The notes under the pieces are model-generated. The model searched no databases. It had not been told where the DNA came from and worked only from the letters and a program-made list of their open reading frames with translations. Of a stretch of DNA of 58,738 nt, positions 8,925 to 19,727 are shown piece after piece (within the stretch, counting starts at the first letter, position 1; the number at the start of each line of letters is the position of its first letter). Made by a program: the position numbers and the translations under genes. The DNA is from Bifidobacterium parmae (GTDB lineage Bacteria; Actinomycetota; Actinomycetes; Actinomycetales; Bifidobacteriaceae). The stretch covers positions 1 through 58,738 of the forward strand of contig NZ_NMWT01000015.1 in assembly GCF_002860365.1 (NCBI RefSeq). Reading direction: 5' to 3'.

Positions 8925-8965
8925 CGCGGGGCCGGTCCCTCCCTCCTTCGGGGGCCGGCCCCGTT
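8925..8965 (+). terminator. GC-rich hairpin between malE and malF (attenuator-like)
   Basis: Just after the malE stop, GGGGCCGG and CCGGCCCC arms flank a short pyrimidine-rich loop and are followed by a weak gttcc tract. Such a hairpin often causes partial termination, so that the binding protein is made in excess of the permeases. Confidence 0.5.
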
Positions 8966-9077
8966 CCTTCGTCGGCCGGCAGCGGCCGGCGGCGATCGTC
9001 GAACATCAACCATCGATCATCGATCCACACGTAACAATTCCACACGTATCAACCATGTTGAGAGGCGGTAGGGTGCA

Positions 9078-10481
9078 ATGACATCGGCAACCCTTTCCCC
9101 GCGCGAGATGAAACGCCGTCGCAGGCTGGGCGCGGACTACGTGGCGCCGTCGCCATACTCGGTGCGCAACGCGCTGACCCGCGGCGACGTGTTCACGAGA
9201 CTGTCCGCCCTGGTCTTCGGCCTGGGCAACATCGCGCGCAGACAATTCGTCAAAGGCGCGGTCCTCCTCGCCCTGGAGATCGCGTTCATCGTGTTCATGG
9301 CCGTCAGCGGCGCCGGCTACCTGTCGAAGCTGCCCGGCCTGGGCGACCAGAAGCAGGGCAAGACGCTCGTCGACGGCTTCTGGGTGTACACCAAGGGCGA
9401 CAACTCGGTGGTCATCCTCCTGTACGGCGTGTGCACCGTCGTGCTCATCGCCGCGTTCGCCGTCCTGTGGGCGGTGTCCGTGCGCAGCGCCTACCGGGCC
9501 GAATGCGAGGCCCGCGAGCACGGCCATGCGCCGACCTTCCGTGAGGACCTGCACGATCTGACCGACGGCCGCGCGCATCAGCTGCTCATGTTCCTGCCGA
9601 CGCTCGGCATCCTCGTGTTCACCGTCCTGCCGCTGATCTTCATGATCTCGATGGCGTTCACCAGCTACGACCACGACCATCTCGTCCTGTTCGACTGGGT
9701 GGGCTTCGAGAACTTCGGCAAGGTGTTCTCCAACAGCGGCGGCACCGTCAACGCGGGCCTGTTCGTGTCCGTGCTGGTCTGGACGCTCGTGTGGGCGTTC
9801 TTCGCCACGTTCCTCAACTTCTTCCTCGGCCTGTTCTTCGCGATGGTCATCAACCGCAGGACCACCCGGTTCAAGGGGTTCTGGCGCGCCTGCTTCTCGA
9901 TGTCCATCGCCGTGCCGCAGTTCGTCTCGCTGCTCGTGATGCGCACGATGCTCCAGCCGACGGGCGCCGTCAACCGCCTGCTCATGGAATGGGGGTGGAT
10001 CGACTCCGCGCTGCCGTTCTTCACGAACGCCACGTGGGCGCGCGTCACCGTCATCATCATCAACCTGTGGGTCGGCATCCCGTACACGATCATGCAGATC
10101 ACCGGCATCCTGCAGAACATCCCCGCCGACCTGTACGAGGCGGCGCGTCTCGACGGCGCGAACTGGTGGCAGATCTTCACGCAAATCACGATGCCGTACA
10201 TCATCTTCGTGCTCACCCCGTACCTGATCACCACGTTCACCGGCAACGTGAACAACTTCAACGTGATCTACCTGCTGTCCGGCGGCGACCCGACGCCGAT
10301 CGGCTCGTCCGCGGGCAAGACCGACCTGCTCATCACGTGGCTGTACAAGCTGACCGTCGACAAGGGCGACTACAACCTCGGCGCGGTCATCGGCATCATG
10401 ACGTTCATCGTCCTCGCGGTGGTGTCGCTCGTCACCTACCGCAATTCGGGTTCCTACAAGAACGAGGAGGCGTTCCGATGA
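9078..10481 (+). CDS. malF: Maltose/maltodextrin ABC transporter permease MalF
   Basis: The 467-residue multi-span membrane protein has a long N-terminal region and a binding-protein-dependent transport domain in its C-terminal half. The EAA loop, which contacts the ATPase, reads YEAARLDGANWWQIF around residues 354-368. Two early membrane segments and a large insertion precede the usual six, as in MalF. The gene follows malE by 157 bp, and its stop overlaps the malG start as ATGA. Confidence 0.9.
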   Translation: MTSATLSPREMKRRRRLGADYVAPSPYSVRNALTRGDVFTRLSALVFGLGNIARRQFVKGAVLLALEIAFIVFMAVSGAGYLSKLPGLGDQKQGKTLVDGFWVYTKGDNSVVILLYGVCTVVLIAAFAVLWAVSVRSAYRAECEAREHGHAPTFREDLHDLTDGRAHQLLMFLPTLGILVFTVLPLIFMISMAFTSYDHDHLVLFDWVGFENFGKVFSNSGGTVNAGLFVSVLVWTLVWAFFATFLNFFLGLFFAMVINRRTTRFKGFWRACFSMSIAVPQFVSLLVMRTMLQPTGAVNRLLMEWGWIDSALPFFTNATWARVTVIIINLWVGIPYTIMQITGILQNIPADLYEAARLDGANWWQIFTQITMPYIIFVLTPYLITTFTGNVNNFNVIYLLSGGDPTPIGSSAGKTDLLITWLYKLTVDKGDYNLGAVIGIMTFIVLAVVSLVTYRNSGSYKNEEAFR

Positions 10482-11416
10482 GCAAGCACAGCGACAAGTC
10501 CATCGTCATGGACAGTGCGGCCGGCGCCGCCGACGCGGTGAAGGCCGAATCGCACGGCCTCATGCACGATTCGCGCAAGCGCCGCATCCTCGGCGACGTG
10601 CTCGCGCACCTGTTCCTCGCCGTCATGGCGGTGATCTGGCTGATCCCGATCGTGTGGGTGTTCGCGGAAAGCTTCAACAAGAACACCGCGCCGTACACGA
10701 AGACGTTCTTCCCGACCGAGTTCTCGCTGGACAACTACATCGCGCTGTTCACCGACAAATCGGTGCTCGACTTCCCGAAGATGTTCGCGAACACGTTCAT
10801 CGTCGCGTGCTTCACGTGCGTGATCTCGATCGCGTTCGTGCTGTCCGTCGCGTACTGCATGAGCCGTCTGCGCTTCCGCACGCGCCGCACGTTCATGAAC
10901 GTGGTGCTCATCCTCGGCATGTTCCCCGGCATCATGGCCGTCTCCGCGATCTACTTCATCCTCAAGGCGATGGGCCTGACCGGCGACGGCATGACGATCC
11001 TCGCGCTGATCCTCGTGTATTCGGCCGGCACCGGCGCGGGCTTCTACGTGATGAAGGGCTACATGGACACGATCCCCACCTCGCTCGACGAGGCGGCGCT
11101 GCTCGACGGCTGCACCCGGTTGCAGGTGTTCACGAAGATCATCATCCCGATCTGCAAGCCGATGATCGTCTACCAGGCCATCATCGGATTCCTCACCCCG
11201 TGGCTCGACTTCGTCATGGCGAAGGTGATCTGCCGCACGCAGTCGAACTACACGGTGGCGCTCGGACTGTGGCTCATGCTGCAGAAGGAGTACATTCAGA
11301 ACTGGTACGCCCGCTTCGCCGCGGCCGCCGTCCTGATCTCCATCCCCATCGCCATCCTCTTCATCGTCATGCAGCGCTTCTACCAGGAGTCCATGGCGGG
11401 ATCGGTAAAGGGCTGA
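10478..11416 (+). CDS. malG: Maltose/maltodextrin ABC transporter permease MalG
   Basis: The 312-residue inner-membrane permease partners MalF. The start is the ATG at 10478, which overlaps the malF stop in ATGA and follows the AGGAGG at 10465-10470; a longer upstream extension of the frame is a shadow within malF. The EAA motif LDEAALLDGCTRLQVF and the C-terminal ending FYQESMAGSVKG are classic MalG features, the tail being known to contact the ATPase in the family. The stop codon lies inside the first unit of a 114-bp tandem duplication. Confidence 0.92.
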   Translation: MSKHSDKSIVMDSAAGAADAVKAESHGLMHDSRKRRILGDVLAHLFLAVMAVIWLIPIVWVFAESFNKNTAPYTKTFFPTEFSLDNYIALFTDKSVLDFPKMFANTFIVACFTCVISIAFVLSVAYCMSRLRFRTRRTFMNVVLILGMFPGIMAVSAIYFILKAMGLTGDGMTILALILVYSAGTGAGFYVMKGYMDTIPTSLDEAALLDGCTRLQVFTKIIIPICKPMIVYQAIIGFLTPWLDFVMAKVICRTQSNYTVALGLWLMLQKEYIQNWYARFAAAAVLISIPIAILFIVMQRFYQESMAGSVKG

Positions 11417-11640
11417 GCCGTCAAGCGGACAGCCCGGTGGGCTGTCCGTAGGCTCAGCCTGAGCGAGGCGGAAGCCGAGTGAGGGCAGGGTTGAGTCCGG
11501 CCGTAGGCCGGTCCGTAATTGCAGGGCTGAGCCGTCAAGCGGACAGCCCGGTGAGCTGTCCGTAGGCTCAGCCTGAGCGAGGCGGAAGCCGAGTGAGGGC
11601 AGGGTTGAGTCCGGCCGTAGGCCGGTCCGTAATTGCAGGG
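11410..11640 (+). repeat. 114-bp tandem duplication between malG and pullulanase gene
   Basis: The sequence from gggctgagccgtcaagcgg at 11410 is repeated almost perfectly from 11524 (period 114 bp). Each unit contains a GGACAGC..GCTGTCC hairpin and a GGCCGTAGGCC palindrome. A truncated third start follows at about 11637. The malG stop codon lies in the first unit. The hairpin word is shared with the intergenic region at 2531-2550. Confidence 0.85.
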
Positions 11641-11688
11641 CCGGAGGCGAGCCGTAAAACGGTCCGTAACCGCCGCGAAAGGAACCAT

Positions 11689-13800
11689 ATGGCACAGTAT
11701 GCAGGTACGCCCGCCGAACCGGCCCGGCCGTGCCCCGATCTGCCGGTGTACGCCGGCGACGATCTGGGCGCGCGTCCGGACGCCACGGGCACCACGTTCC
11801 GCGTGTGGGCGCCGACCGCGTCCGGCGTGACGCTGCGGCTGTTCCGCTACGGCTCGGACGCCGAGTCCGCCGTCGAGGAGCCCGCGGCCCCGACCGGCCC
11901 GTTCGCCTCGCGCGAGCTTGCGCCCGACGAGGCTGGCACGTGGGCGGTGCGCTGCGACGGCGTCGGCCACGGCGTCTACTACGACTATCTCGTCCGATTC
12001 CCCGACGGCACGACGCACCGCACCGCCGACCCGTGGGCGCGCGCGGCCGGCGTGAACGGCCGGCGCAGCATGGTCGTCGACCTCGCGCGCACCGATCCGG
12101 ACGGCTGGGAGGCCGACCGTCGCCCGCACGTCGCCAGCCACGACCTCGTCATCTGGGAGACGCATGTCGGCGACTTCAGCGACGACATGCACAGCGGCGT
12201 CCCGTTCGAGCATCGCGGCACGTATCTCGCGTTCACCTACGACGACACGAGCGTCGACGGCGACGGCGAATTCCCCACATGCGTCGCCTACCTGAAGCAT
12301 CTCGGCGTGACCGCCGTCCAGCTCATGCCGTTCTACGACTACGGCTCCATCGACGAATCCCTCGCGCACGACGATCCGCGCCACGGCTTCAACTGGGGCT
12401 ATGATCCGCTCAACTACAACGTGCCCGAAGGCTCGTACTCGACCGACCCGTTCCACGGCGAAGTGCGCATCCGCGAATGCAAGCGCATGATCCAGGCGCT
12501 GCACGCCGCCGGCATCAAGGTCATCATGGACGTGGTCTACAACCACATGTTCTCCGCCGACAACTGGTTCGAGCGCATGATCCCCGGCTACGCGCTGCGC
12601 CGCCGCGTCGACGGCGCGCTCGCCGACGGCTCCGGCTGCGGCAACGACGTCGCCACCGAACATCCGATGATGCGCCGGTACATCGTCGATTCCGTCGCCT
12701 ACTGGGCGCGCGAATACCATATCGACGGATTCCGTTTCGACCTGATGGGACTCATCGACGTCGACACGATGAACGCGATCCGCACCGCGCTCGACGAGCT
12801 GCCGGGCGGCGCGACGATCCTCATGCACGGCGAGCCGTGGTCGGCGCGCGAGACCGCGCTCGACCCGGCCGCCGGCGTCGTCCTCGCCGACAAACGCGGC
12901 CTGCCGTACCTGAGCCCGCGCATCGGCGCGTTCTGCGATACGACGCGCGACGCGGTGCGCGGCCACATCTTCTATCACAAGGAACCCGGATACCTGTCCG
13001 GCGCGGCCGCCGACTACGCGGACGACATCCGCCATGCGGCGGACGCGTGGCGCGGCACGCCGCACGAGACCGCGAGCGTCGCACAGGTCATCCAATACGT
13101 CTCCGCGCACGACGACCTCACGTTGTGGGACAAACTGTGCGCCGCGATGCGCCGGCTCCCCACGGAAGCCGACTACGCGGCGGACGACGTGGACGCCGGC
13201 GGCCGGTGCGCGGACCTCATGGCCGCGAACCGGCTCGCCGCCGGCATCGTGTTCACCGCCGCCGGCGTGCCGTTCCTGCTGTCCGGCGAGGAGTTCGCGC
13301 GCACCAAGCGCGGCGACTCCGACTCCTACCGCAGTCCCGCCGCGCTCAACCGGCTCGACTGGAGGCGCGCGCGACGGCTCGCGCGCCTCGTCGAGCACTA
13401 TCGCACGCTCATCGCGCTGCGCCGCGGCAACCCCGCGTACTTCGGCGGCGCGCGCACGATCGTGCCGCGCGACGACGAGGTGGTCGTGTTCCGCGTCGGC
13501 GACGACTGCGTGGCCGTCAACCCGGTGGGGGAGACGCGTCTGCAGCCCACGGTGGCCCTGGAGACGCCCGCCCCGTACGACGAGGTCACGAAGATCGCGC
13601 CCGACGACTGGCGGTGCCTCTATTGCGCCGCCGACGGGTTCGCGTCCGGTCCGGCCGCGGCATACGATTGGGCTGTTCCGTCCGATGCCGAGGGGGCATC
13701 CGACGACGCGGTCGCTCTGCCGCTGCCGTCCGTGGAGCATCGTGCGATGCCGTTGCCCCCGTACAGCATCACCGTATGGAGGAGATGGCGCCATGGTTGA
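11689..13800 (+). CDS. pulA: Type I pullulanase (alpha-1,6 debranching enzyme)
   Basis: The 703-residue cytoplasmic GH13 enzyme has an N-terminal CBM48-like domain (FRVWAPTASGVTLRLF, about 37-52). It also has the type I pullulanase signature FNWGYDPLNYNVPEGSYS near residue 235. Catalytic regions are DVVYNHM, DGFRFDLMG (nucleophile), MHGEPWS (acid/base) and YVSAHDDLT. It hydrolyses alpha-1,6 branches of pullulan or imported branched maltodextrins. The start is set by GAAAGGA six bases before the ATG at 11689; the upstream open frame runs through the tandem repeat. The absence of a signal peptide means it acts on imported substrate. Its end overlaps the next gene by 8 bp, so the two are translationally coupled. 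Confidence 0.9.
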   Translation: MAQYAGTPAEPARPCPDLPVYAGDDLGARPDATGTTFRVWAPTASGVTLRLFRYGSDAESAVEEPAAPTGPFASRELAPDEAGTWAVRCDGVGHGVYYDYLVRFPDGTTHRTADPWARAAGVNGRRSMVVDLARTDPDGWEADRRPHVASHDLVIWETHVGDFSDDMHSGVPFEHRGTYLAFTYDDTSVDGDGEFPTCVAYLKHLGVTAVQLMPFYDYGSIDESLAHDDPRHGFNWGYDPLNYNVPEGSYSTDPFHGEVRIRECKRMIQALHAAGIKVIMDVVYNHMFSADNWFERMIPGYALRRRVDGALADGSGCGNDVATEHPMMRRYIVDSVAYWAREYHIDGFRFDLMGLIDVDTMNAIRTALDELPGGATILMHGEPWSARETALDPAAGVVLADKRGLPYLSPRIGAFCDTTRDAVRGHIFYHKEPGYLSGAAADYADDIRHAADAWRGTPHETASVAQVIQYVSAHDDLTLWDKLCAAMRRLPTEADYAADDVDAGGRCADLMAANRLAAGIVFTAAGVPFLLSGEEFARTKRGDSDSYRSPAALNRLDWRRARRLARLVEHYRTLIALRRGNPAYFGGARTIVPRDDEVVVFRVGDDCVAVNPVGETRLQPTVALETPAPYDEVTKIAPDDWRCLYCAADGFASGPAAAYDWAVPSDAEGASDDAVALPLPSVEHRAMPLPPYSITVWRRWRHG

Positions 13801-14623
13801 GTACGTCCCGGAACGCCGTTATGACACGGTGTTCTTCGACCTGTACGGCACGTTGGTGGACATCCGCACCGACGAGGAGTCGCCGGCCGCGTGGGAGGCG
13901 TTGCGCGAGGTGTTGGAGGACCATTCCGGCGTGACGTTCCGTGACGCGGCCGAGCTCAAGGCCCGGTTCGACGCGTTGGCCGCGCCGGTGCTGGCGCGGG
14001 CGGCCGGCGCGCGCGGCGGGAACGCCGAACCCGACCTGTTGCCCGTCTACGCGGCGTTGGCGGCGGAGGATACCGTCGTCGTCGACCCGGCCGCCAGGGA
14101 CCCGCAGGCGATCGCGATGGCCGACGTGGCCGACCTGACCGACCTCGGACCGATGGTGCTGCCCTGGGCTCTTCAGCTGGCCCGGACGTTCCGTCGCGCC
14201 AGCACCAGCCTGCTGCGTCTCTACCCGGGCGCCGCGGCCATGCTTGCGCGGCTGCGCGAGGCGGGCCTCACGGTGGTGCTCGTCAGCAACGCGCAATCGG
14301 GCTACACACGGCCGGAACTGCGTGGGCTGGATCTGGAGCCGCTGTTCGACAACATCGTCATCTCCAGCGAGGTGGGCGTGCGCAAGCCGTCGCCGCGCAT
14401 CTACCGCATCGCGTTGGATGGGGTCCTGGCCGATCCGGGCCGCACGGTGATGGTCGGCAACGACGAGCGGGCGGACATCCTCGGCGCGAAGGGCGCAGGC
14501 ATCGACGGCATCTACCTGCGCACCGCGATCTCCCCGCAGGATGATCCGCAGTCGAGCGCGTACGCCGTCCTCTCCCTGGACGGGCCCGACTACGCCGGTC
14601 TCATGAAGTACCTGGGCGTCTGA
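13793..14623 (+). CDS. HAD superfamily hydrolase
   Basis: The 276-residue protein shows HAD motif I FFDLYGTLVD (catalytic Asp), motif II VVLVSNAQSG, the Lys of motif III in GVRKPSPRIY, and motif IV MVGNDERADILGAKGAG. It is a phosphatase or related phosphotransferase of the haloacid dehalogenase family, probably cytoplasmic, with a helical cap domain between motifs I and II. The start ATG overlaps the pullulanase stop by 8 bp and has GGAGGAGA ahead of it, so it belongs to the alpha-glucan operon. Dephosphorylation of a sugar phosphate is plausible but unproven. Confidence 0.85.
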   Translation: MVEYVPERRYDTVFFDLYGTLVDIRTDEESPAAWEALREVLEDHSGVTFRDAAELKARFDALAAPVLARAAGARGGNAEPDLLPVYAALAAEDTVVVDPAARDPQAIAMADVADLTDLGPMVLPWALQLARTFRRASTSLLRLYPGAAAMLARLREAGLTVVLVSNAQSGYTRPELRGLDLEPLFDNIVISSEVGVRKPSPRIYRIALDGVLADPGRTVMVGNDERADILGAKGAGIDGIYLRTAISPQDDPQSSAYAVLSLDGPDYAGLMKYLGV

Positions 14624-14676
14624 GCGCCCGTGGAATGTGCCGGCCGGGCGAGAAGCCCGAACGCAACGGAGGAACG

Positions 14677-15456
14677 ATGAACGACACCGAAATGGAACGA
14701 CAGCGCAAACAGGCTGCGGGCGGCAGACGCCGCAAGGGCCTCACCGTATTCCGGCTCAAGGTGGTCGGCGCGGTGCTCATGGCGCTGTCCGTCGCGTCGA
14801 CGACGCTCGTGCCGCTGCTGTTCGGCGCGATCACGGCGGACAACATGACCGCTCTGACCGCGGCGGTCGTGTGCGAGGCCGCGTCCTGGGTCGCGGTGCC
14901 GATCTACGCGTGGCTGCTGTTCGACGGATGGAGGCACACGCATGACATGCGATGGTACGCGCTGCGGCTGTGTGCGGTCGCGGCGCTCGCCGAACCCGCC
15001 TACGACCGGCTGACGGCCGGGCGGTGGTTCGACCTGCGCGTGCAGAATCCCGTGTGGGGGTTGCTGGTCGCGCTCATCGTGCTGGTCGTGCTCGACCGTC
15101 TCCGTGTGCGGTACGTGGGCGCGATGTGGTGGGCCGCGGCCGCGGCGGTGGTCGTGGCCGGCGTGCTGTGGGATCTGCTGCTGCACGTCGGCGTGCGGCA
15201 GCGGGTCATGCCCGTGGGCGTGCTCACGCTCGCGTTCGTGCTGGTGTTCCGTTTCCTGGCGCCGCGCGAGAACGCGATGATGTTCACCGCGGGACTGTTG
15301 GGCGCGGTCATGTGCATCACGCCGGCCGTGGGCGTCGCCATCCTCCACTACCGCAACGGCGAACTCGGCTACCGCGGCCACGGCGGGCGGGCGTGGGCGG
15401 CGTGGGTGTTCGCCGCGCTGTACCCGCTGATGCTGTGGGTGGGATGTCTGCTGTAG
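14677..15456 (+). CDS. TraX-like integral membrane protein
   Basis: The 259-residue protein has several hydrophobic segments. The order of elements recalls the TraX family: LKVVGAVLMALSV at the first span, VPIYAWLLFDGWRHTHDMRWYALRL, then ALAEPAYDRL and a later QNPVWGLLVALIVLVVLD. TraX was named for F-pilin acetylation, but chromosomal relatives are mostly of unknown role and resemble membrane acyltransferases. The ATG at 14677 is chosen because CGGAGGA lies just before it. It follows the HAD gene by 53 bp and converges on the second LacI gene with only 10 bp between. The family call is tentative. Confidence 0.6.
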   Translation: MNDTEMERQRKQAAGGRRRKGLTVFRLKVVGAVLMALSVASTTLVPLLFGAITADNMTALTAAVVCEAASWVAVPIYAWLLFDGWRHTHDMRWYALRLCAVAALAEPAYDRLTAGRWFDLRVQNPVWGLLVALIVLVVLDRLRVRYVGAMWWAAAAAVVVAGVLWDLLLHVGVRQRVMPVGVLTLAFVLVFRFLAPRENAMMFTAGLLGAVMCITPAVGVAILHYRNGELGYRGHGGRAWAAWVFAALYPLMLWVGCLL

Positions 15457-15466
15457 GGGTCGGGGT

Positions 15467-16489
15467 CTAACCGTGGTACGGGGCGTCGGTGCCGCGTAGG
15501 ACGAGCTGCGCCTCGACCGTCTCATGCGGGGTCTCGAGCGTCTTCCCCCGCATGAGATCGAGCGCCTTGAGCGCCGCCTTGCGGCCCATCGCGTACGGGT
15601 CCTGCCGCATCGTGGTGAGGTTGAGCGTGTCCGCGTACGGGCTGTCGTCGAAGCCGATGATCGAATAGTCGCGCGGCGTACGGTGCCCGTAGCGTTCCAG
15701 CTTGACCATGAGCGGGATCGCCATCATGTCCATCTGGCAGCAGATCGCATCCGGGAAGTCGTCGAGCGCGAGCAGCGCGGCCAGCGCGGAATCCACGAAT
15801 TCCGGACCGCGCGGCACGGTGAGCACCTGCCAGTTGATGTCGTGCCTGCCTTCCGCCTCCTCGCAGGCGCGGACGAACCCGCGCGTGCGGGCGTCGATCG
15901 AGGCGTCCAGGTTCTTCACCGCCTCCGAGCACGGGTAGACGATGCGGCGGTGCCCGAGTCCGATGAGATGCTGCGTCGCCTTGCGCATGCCCTCCTCGTC
16001 GTCGATGCTGACCGACGCGTCGAAGCCCTCGTCGGAGGGGATGTTGATGCCGACGATCGGCACGTGGATGCGCCGGAGCTGCTCCACCTCGTGCGGGTCG
16101 ATGGCGAACGAGGCGACGACCACCGCGTCCACGTTGCGTCGGATCGGCAGGTTGGTGAAGAACTCGCGCCGGTTCTCCGCCGTGTCGATGTGCTGGAACA
16201 GGGAGATGTCGTAGCCGGCCGGGTGCATCGCCGATTCGAGCCCGGCGAAGACCTCGGCGTTGAACCAGCTGGTGATCTCCTCGTTCATCAGCAGCGCCAC
16301 GCGGTTCGTGCGCCCGGATTTGAGCGCGGTGGCGGAGCGGGAGATGTTGAAGTCGAACCGGTCGGCCACGGCGAGCACCTTGGCGCGGGTCTTCTCGGAG
16401 ACGAGCTCGGGGCGCGTGAACGCGCGCGACACCGTCGAGATGGACACTCCGGCCGCCTTGGCCACGTCGTGGATATCGGCCTTGCCCAT
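15467..16489 (-). CDS. LacI family transcriptional regulator
   Basis: The 340-residue regulator has an N-terminal helix-turn-helix (IHDVAKAAGVSISTVSRAF, residues 5-23), the hinge SATALKSGRTNRVAL, and an effector domain similar throughout to the LacI protein at 2599-3612 (shared FFxxLPIRRNVDAVVV block). The two look like paralogues that sense related sugars. The ATG at 16489 has a good GAGGAGGAC upstream; a start 30 bases further out is less likely. TATGAT at 16540-16545 (minus strand) can serve as -10, with ACAACGTTCGC beside it as a possible autoregulatory site. Control of the preceding pullulanase/mal genes is inferred from position. Confidence 0.9.
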   Translation of the reverse strand: MGKADIHDVAKAAGVSISTVSRAFTRPELVSEKTRAKVLAVADRFDFNISRSATALKSGRTNRVALLMNEEITSWFNAEVFAGLESAMHPAGYDISLFQHIDTAENRREFFTNLPIRRNVDAVVVASFAIDPHEVEQLRRIHVPIVGINIPSDEGFDASVSIDDEEGMRKATQHLIGLGHRRIVYPCSEAVKNLDASIDARTRGFVRACEEAEGRHDINWQVLTVPRGPEFVDSALAALLALDDFPDAICCQMDMMAIPLMVKLERYGHRTPRDYSIIGFDDSPYADTLNLTTMRQDPYAMGRKAALKALDLMRGKTLETPHETVEAQLVLRGTDAPYHG

Positions 16490-16667
16490 GTGTCGTCCTC
16501 CTCGTGCGTGCTCGTGCATGCGTTGCCGTGTGGCGTTCCATCATACTGCGAACGTTGTCGCCGTGGGGCGGCGCCGGTGCCGTCGCGGGGCGGCGCCGGT
16601 GCCGGCGCGGGGCTGTAGCGGTGCCATCGCGGGGCCGTGCCGGACCGCCGCCGTCCGCGTCATCGAA

Positions 16668-16688
16668 CTTGAGCGGGACTCGCTCAAG
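16668..16688. promoter_or_regulatory. HAIR element 1 (HspR operator) upstream of dnaK
   Basis: CTTGAGC-N7-GCTCAAG is a perfect 7-bp-arm inverted repeat. It matches the actinobacterial HAIR consensus CTTGAGT-N7-ACTCAAG apart from a symmetric change at the innermost position of each arm. HspR, encoded 4 kb downstream, binds such sites with DnaK as co-repressor in Streptomyces. Confidence 0.88.
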
Positions 16689-16714
16689 ATTTTGTGGCGA
16701 ATGTGGGAATAAAA

Positions 16715-16749
16715 CTTGCGGAGTGGAAGTTGAGTGGTGTAGGCTCAAG
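16715..16749 (+). promoter_or_regulatory. dnaK promoter with HAIR element 2
   Basis: GTTGAGT-N7-GCTCAAG at 16729-16749 is a second HAIR-type operator. It overlaps a plausible sigma-70-type promoter, with TTGCGG at 16716-16721 and TAGGCT at 16740-16745. Repressor bound here would block RNA polymerase directly. The leader to the dnaK ATG is about 100 bases. Confidence 0.8.
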
Positions 16750-16850
16750 TTTTGGAACGGCAAAGGGCCGGGCGATCGGGCCGAACCGATCGCATCCGGG
16801 ACCTGAGCGAAGAACGTAAGAACGAACACAAGAACAAAGGAGCACACATT

Positions 16851-18740
<1,890 letters not shown>

Positions 18741-18751
18741 GGTCCCGTCCG

Positions 18752-19423
18752 ATGGCTGAGTTCAACAAGGACGACTACCTGAACGATCTGCCCGACGCCG
18801 ACGACGCGAAGAACACCGCGTCGTCGGCCCCGGCCGACACCCCCGCCGACGCGGCCGCCGCCGCTTCCCCTTCGGCTCCCTCTGACGAGGGAGAGACCCC
18901 GGCGGACGCCGCGACTGAGGGAGAGGCCGCCGACAAGGCCGACAAGACCGCCGATGGCAAGGACGGCAAGGCCGACTCCGACACCCTGACCCCGCTGGGC
19001 CAGGCCAAGAAGGAGGCCGCCGACTACCTCGAGGCCCTGCAGCGCGAGCGCGCGGAGTTCATCAACTTCCGCAATCGTGCGAAGAAGGAGCAGGAGCGCT
19101 TCCGCGAGCACGGCATCATCGACGTGCTGACCGCGCTGCTGCCCGCCCTCGACGACATCGACCGCATCCGCGCCAACAGCGAGATGGACGATTCGTTCAA
19201 GGCCGTCGCCGCGAAGATCGACAAGGCGTTCGAGAAGTTCGGCGTCGAGAAGTTCGGCGAGGCCGGCGAGGAGTTCGACCCGACCAAGCATGACGCGATC
19301 CTGCACAAGCCGGACGCGAATGCCGAGAAGGAGACCGTCGACACGGTCGTGGAGGCCGGCTACCGCATCGGCGACCGCGTGATCCGCGCCGCCCGCGTCG
19401 TCGTCGCCTCCCCGCACAACTGA
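18752..19423 (+). CDS. grpE: Nucleotide exchange factor GrpE
   Basis: The 223-residue protein starts with an acidic, Ala/Asp-rich disordered tail (about residues 1-85). A long helix around EALQRERAEFINFRNRAKKE follows, and then the beta-rich head ending VDTVVEAGYRIGDRVIRAARVVVA, the usual GrpE terminus. It speeds release of ADP from DnaK. The gene begins 11 bp after dnaK, so they are co-transcribed. The following 304 bp before dnaJ are occupied by palindromic repeats. Confidence 0.95.
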   Translation: MAEFNKDDYLNDLPDADDAKNTASSAPADTPADAAAAASPSAPSDEGETPADAATEGEAADKADKTADGKDGKADSDTLTPLGQAKKEAADYLEALQRERAEFINFRNRAKKEQERFREHGIIDVLTALLPALDDIDRIRANSEMDDSFKAVAAKIDKAFEKFGVEKFGEAGEEFDPTKHDAILHKPDANAEKETVDTVVEAGYRIGDRVIRAARVVVASPHN

Positions 19424-19727
19424 TCGCGGACGCCCTGCGGAGCGACGGCGTTCTCGTCGTCTCTCCACAGAGCGGACGGCGTTTCCCGCTGCTCCCGCTG
19501 GCGGGAGCTGGCAGCCGCATGGCCCGATTCGGTAATCAGGTTGCATGGATTCTTCGCTCCCGCTGGCGGGAGCTGGCAGCCGAAGGCTGACTGAGGGTGG
19601 TCCCGGTTGAAAAACCACCCTCAGTCTCGCTTCGCTCGACAGCTCCCGCCAGCGGGAGCGGTAATATCGAGCCCTTATACAGACTTCAATACGTACATAC
19701 AAGACTTCAACACGAAAGGAGACATGA
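19424..19727. repeat. Palindromic repeat block between grpE and dnaJ
   Basis: CTCCCGCTGGCGGGAG occurs at 19492-19507. A composite inverted element spans 19557-19658: the outer arms are CTCCCGCTGGCGGGAG and CTCCCGCCAGCGGGAG, and the inner arms CTGAGGGTGGT (19591-19601) and ACCACCCTCAG (19614-19624). After it, acttcaa is directly repeated in the dnaJ leader. The block belongs to the dispersed palindrome family at 1-206. Transcription into dnaJ could be attenuated here, or dnaJ may have its own promoter in the AT-richer 19660-19715. Confidence 0.8.

Noticed and set aside
13034-13792. Upstream extension of the HAD hydrolase frame inside the pullulanase gene
   Set aside because: The extension lies wholly in the pullulanase coding region and reads as an Arg-rich shadow. 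The ATG at 13793 has its own ribosome binding site and begins the HAD motif I region.
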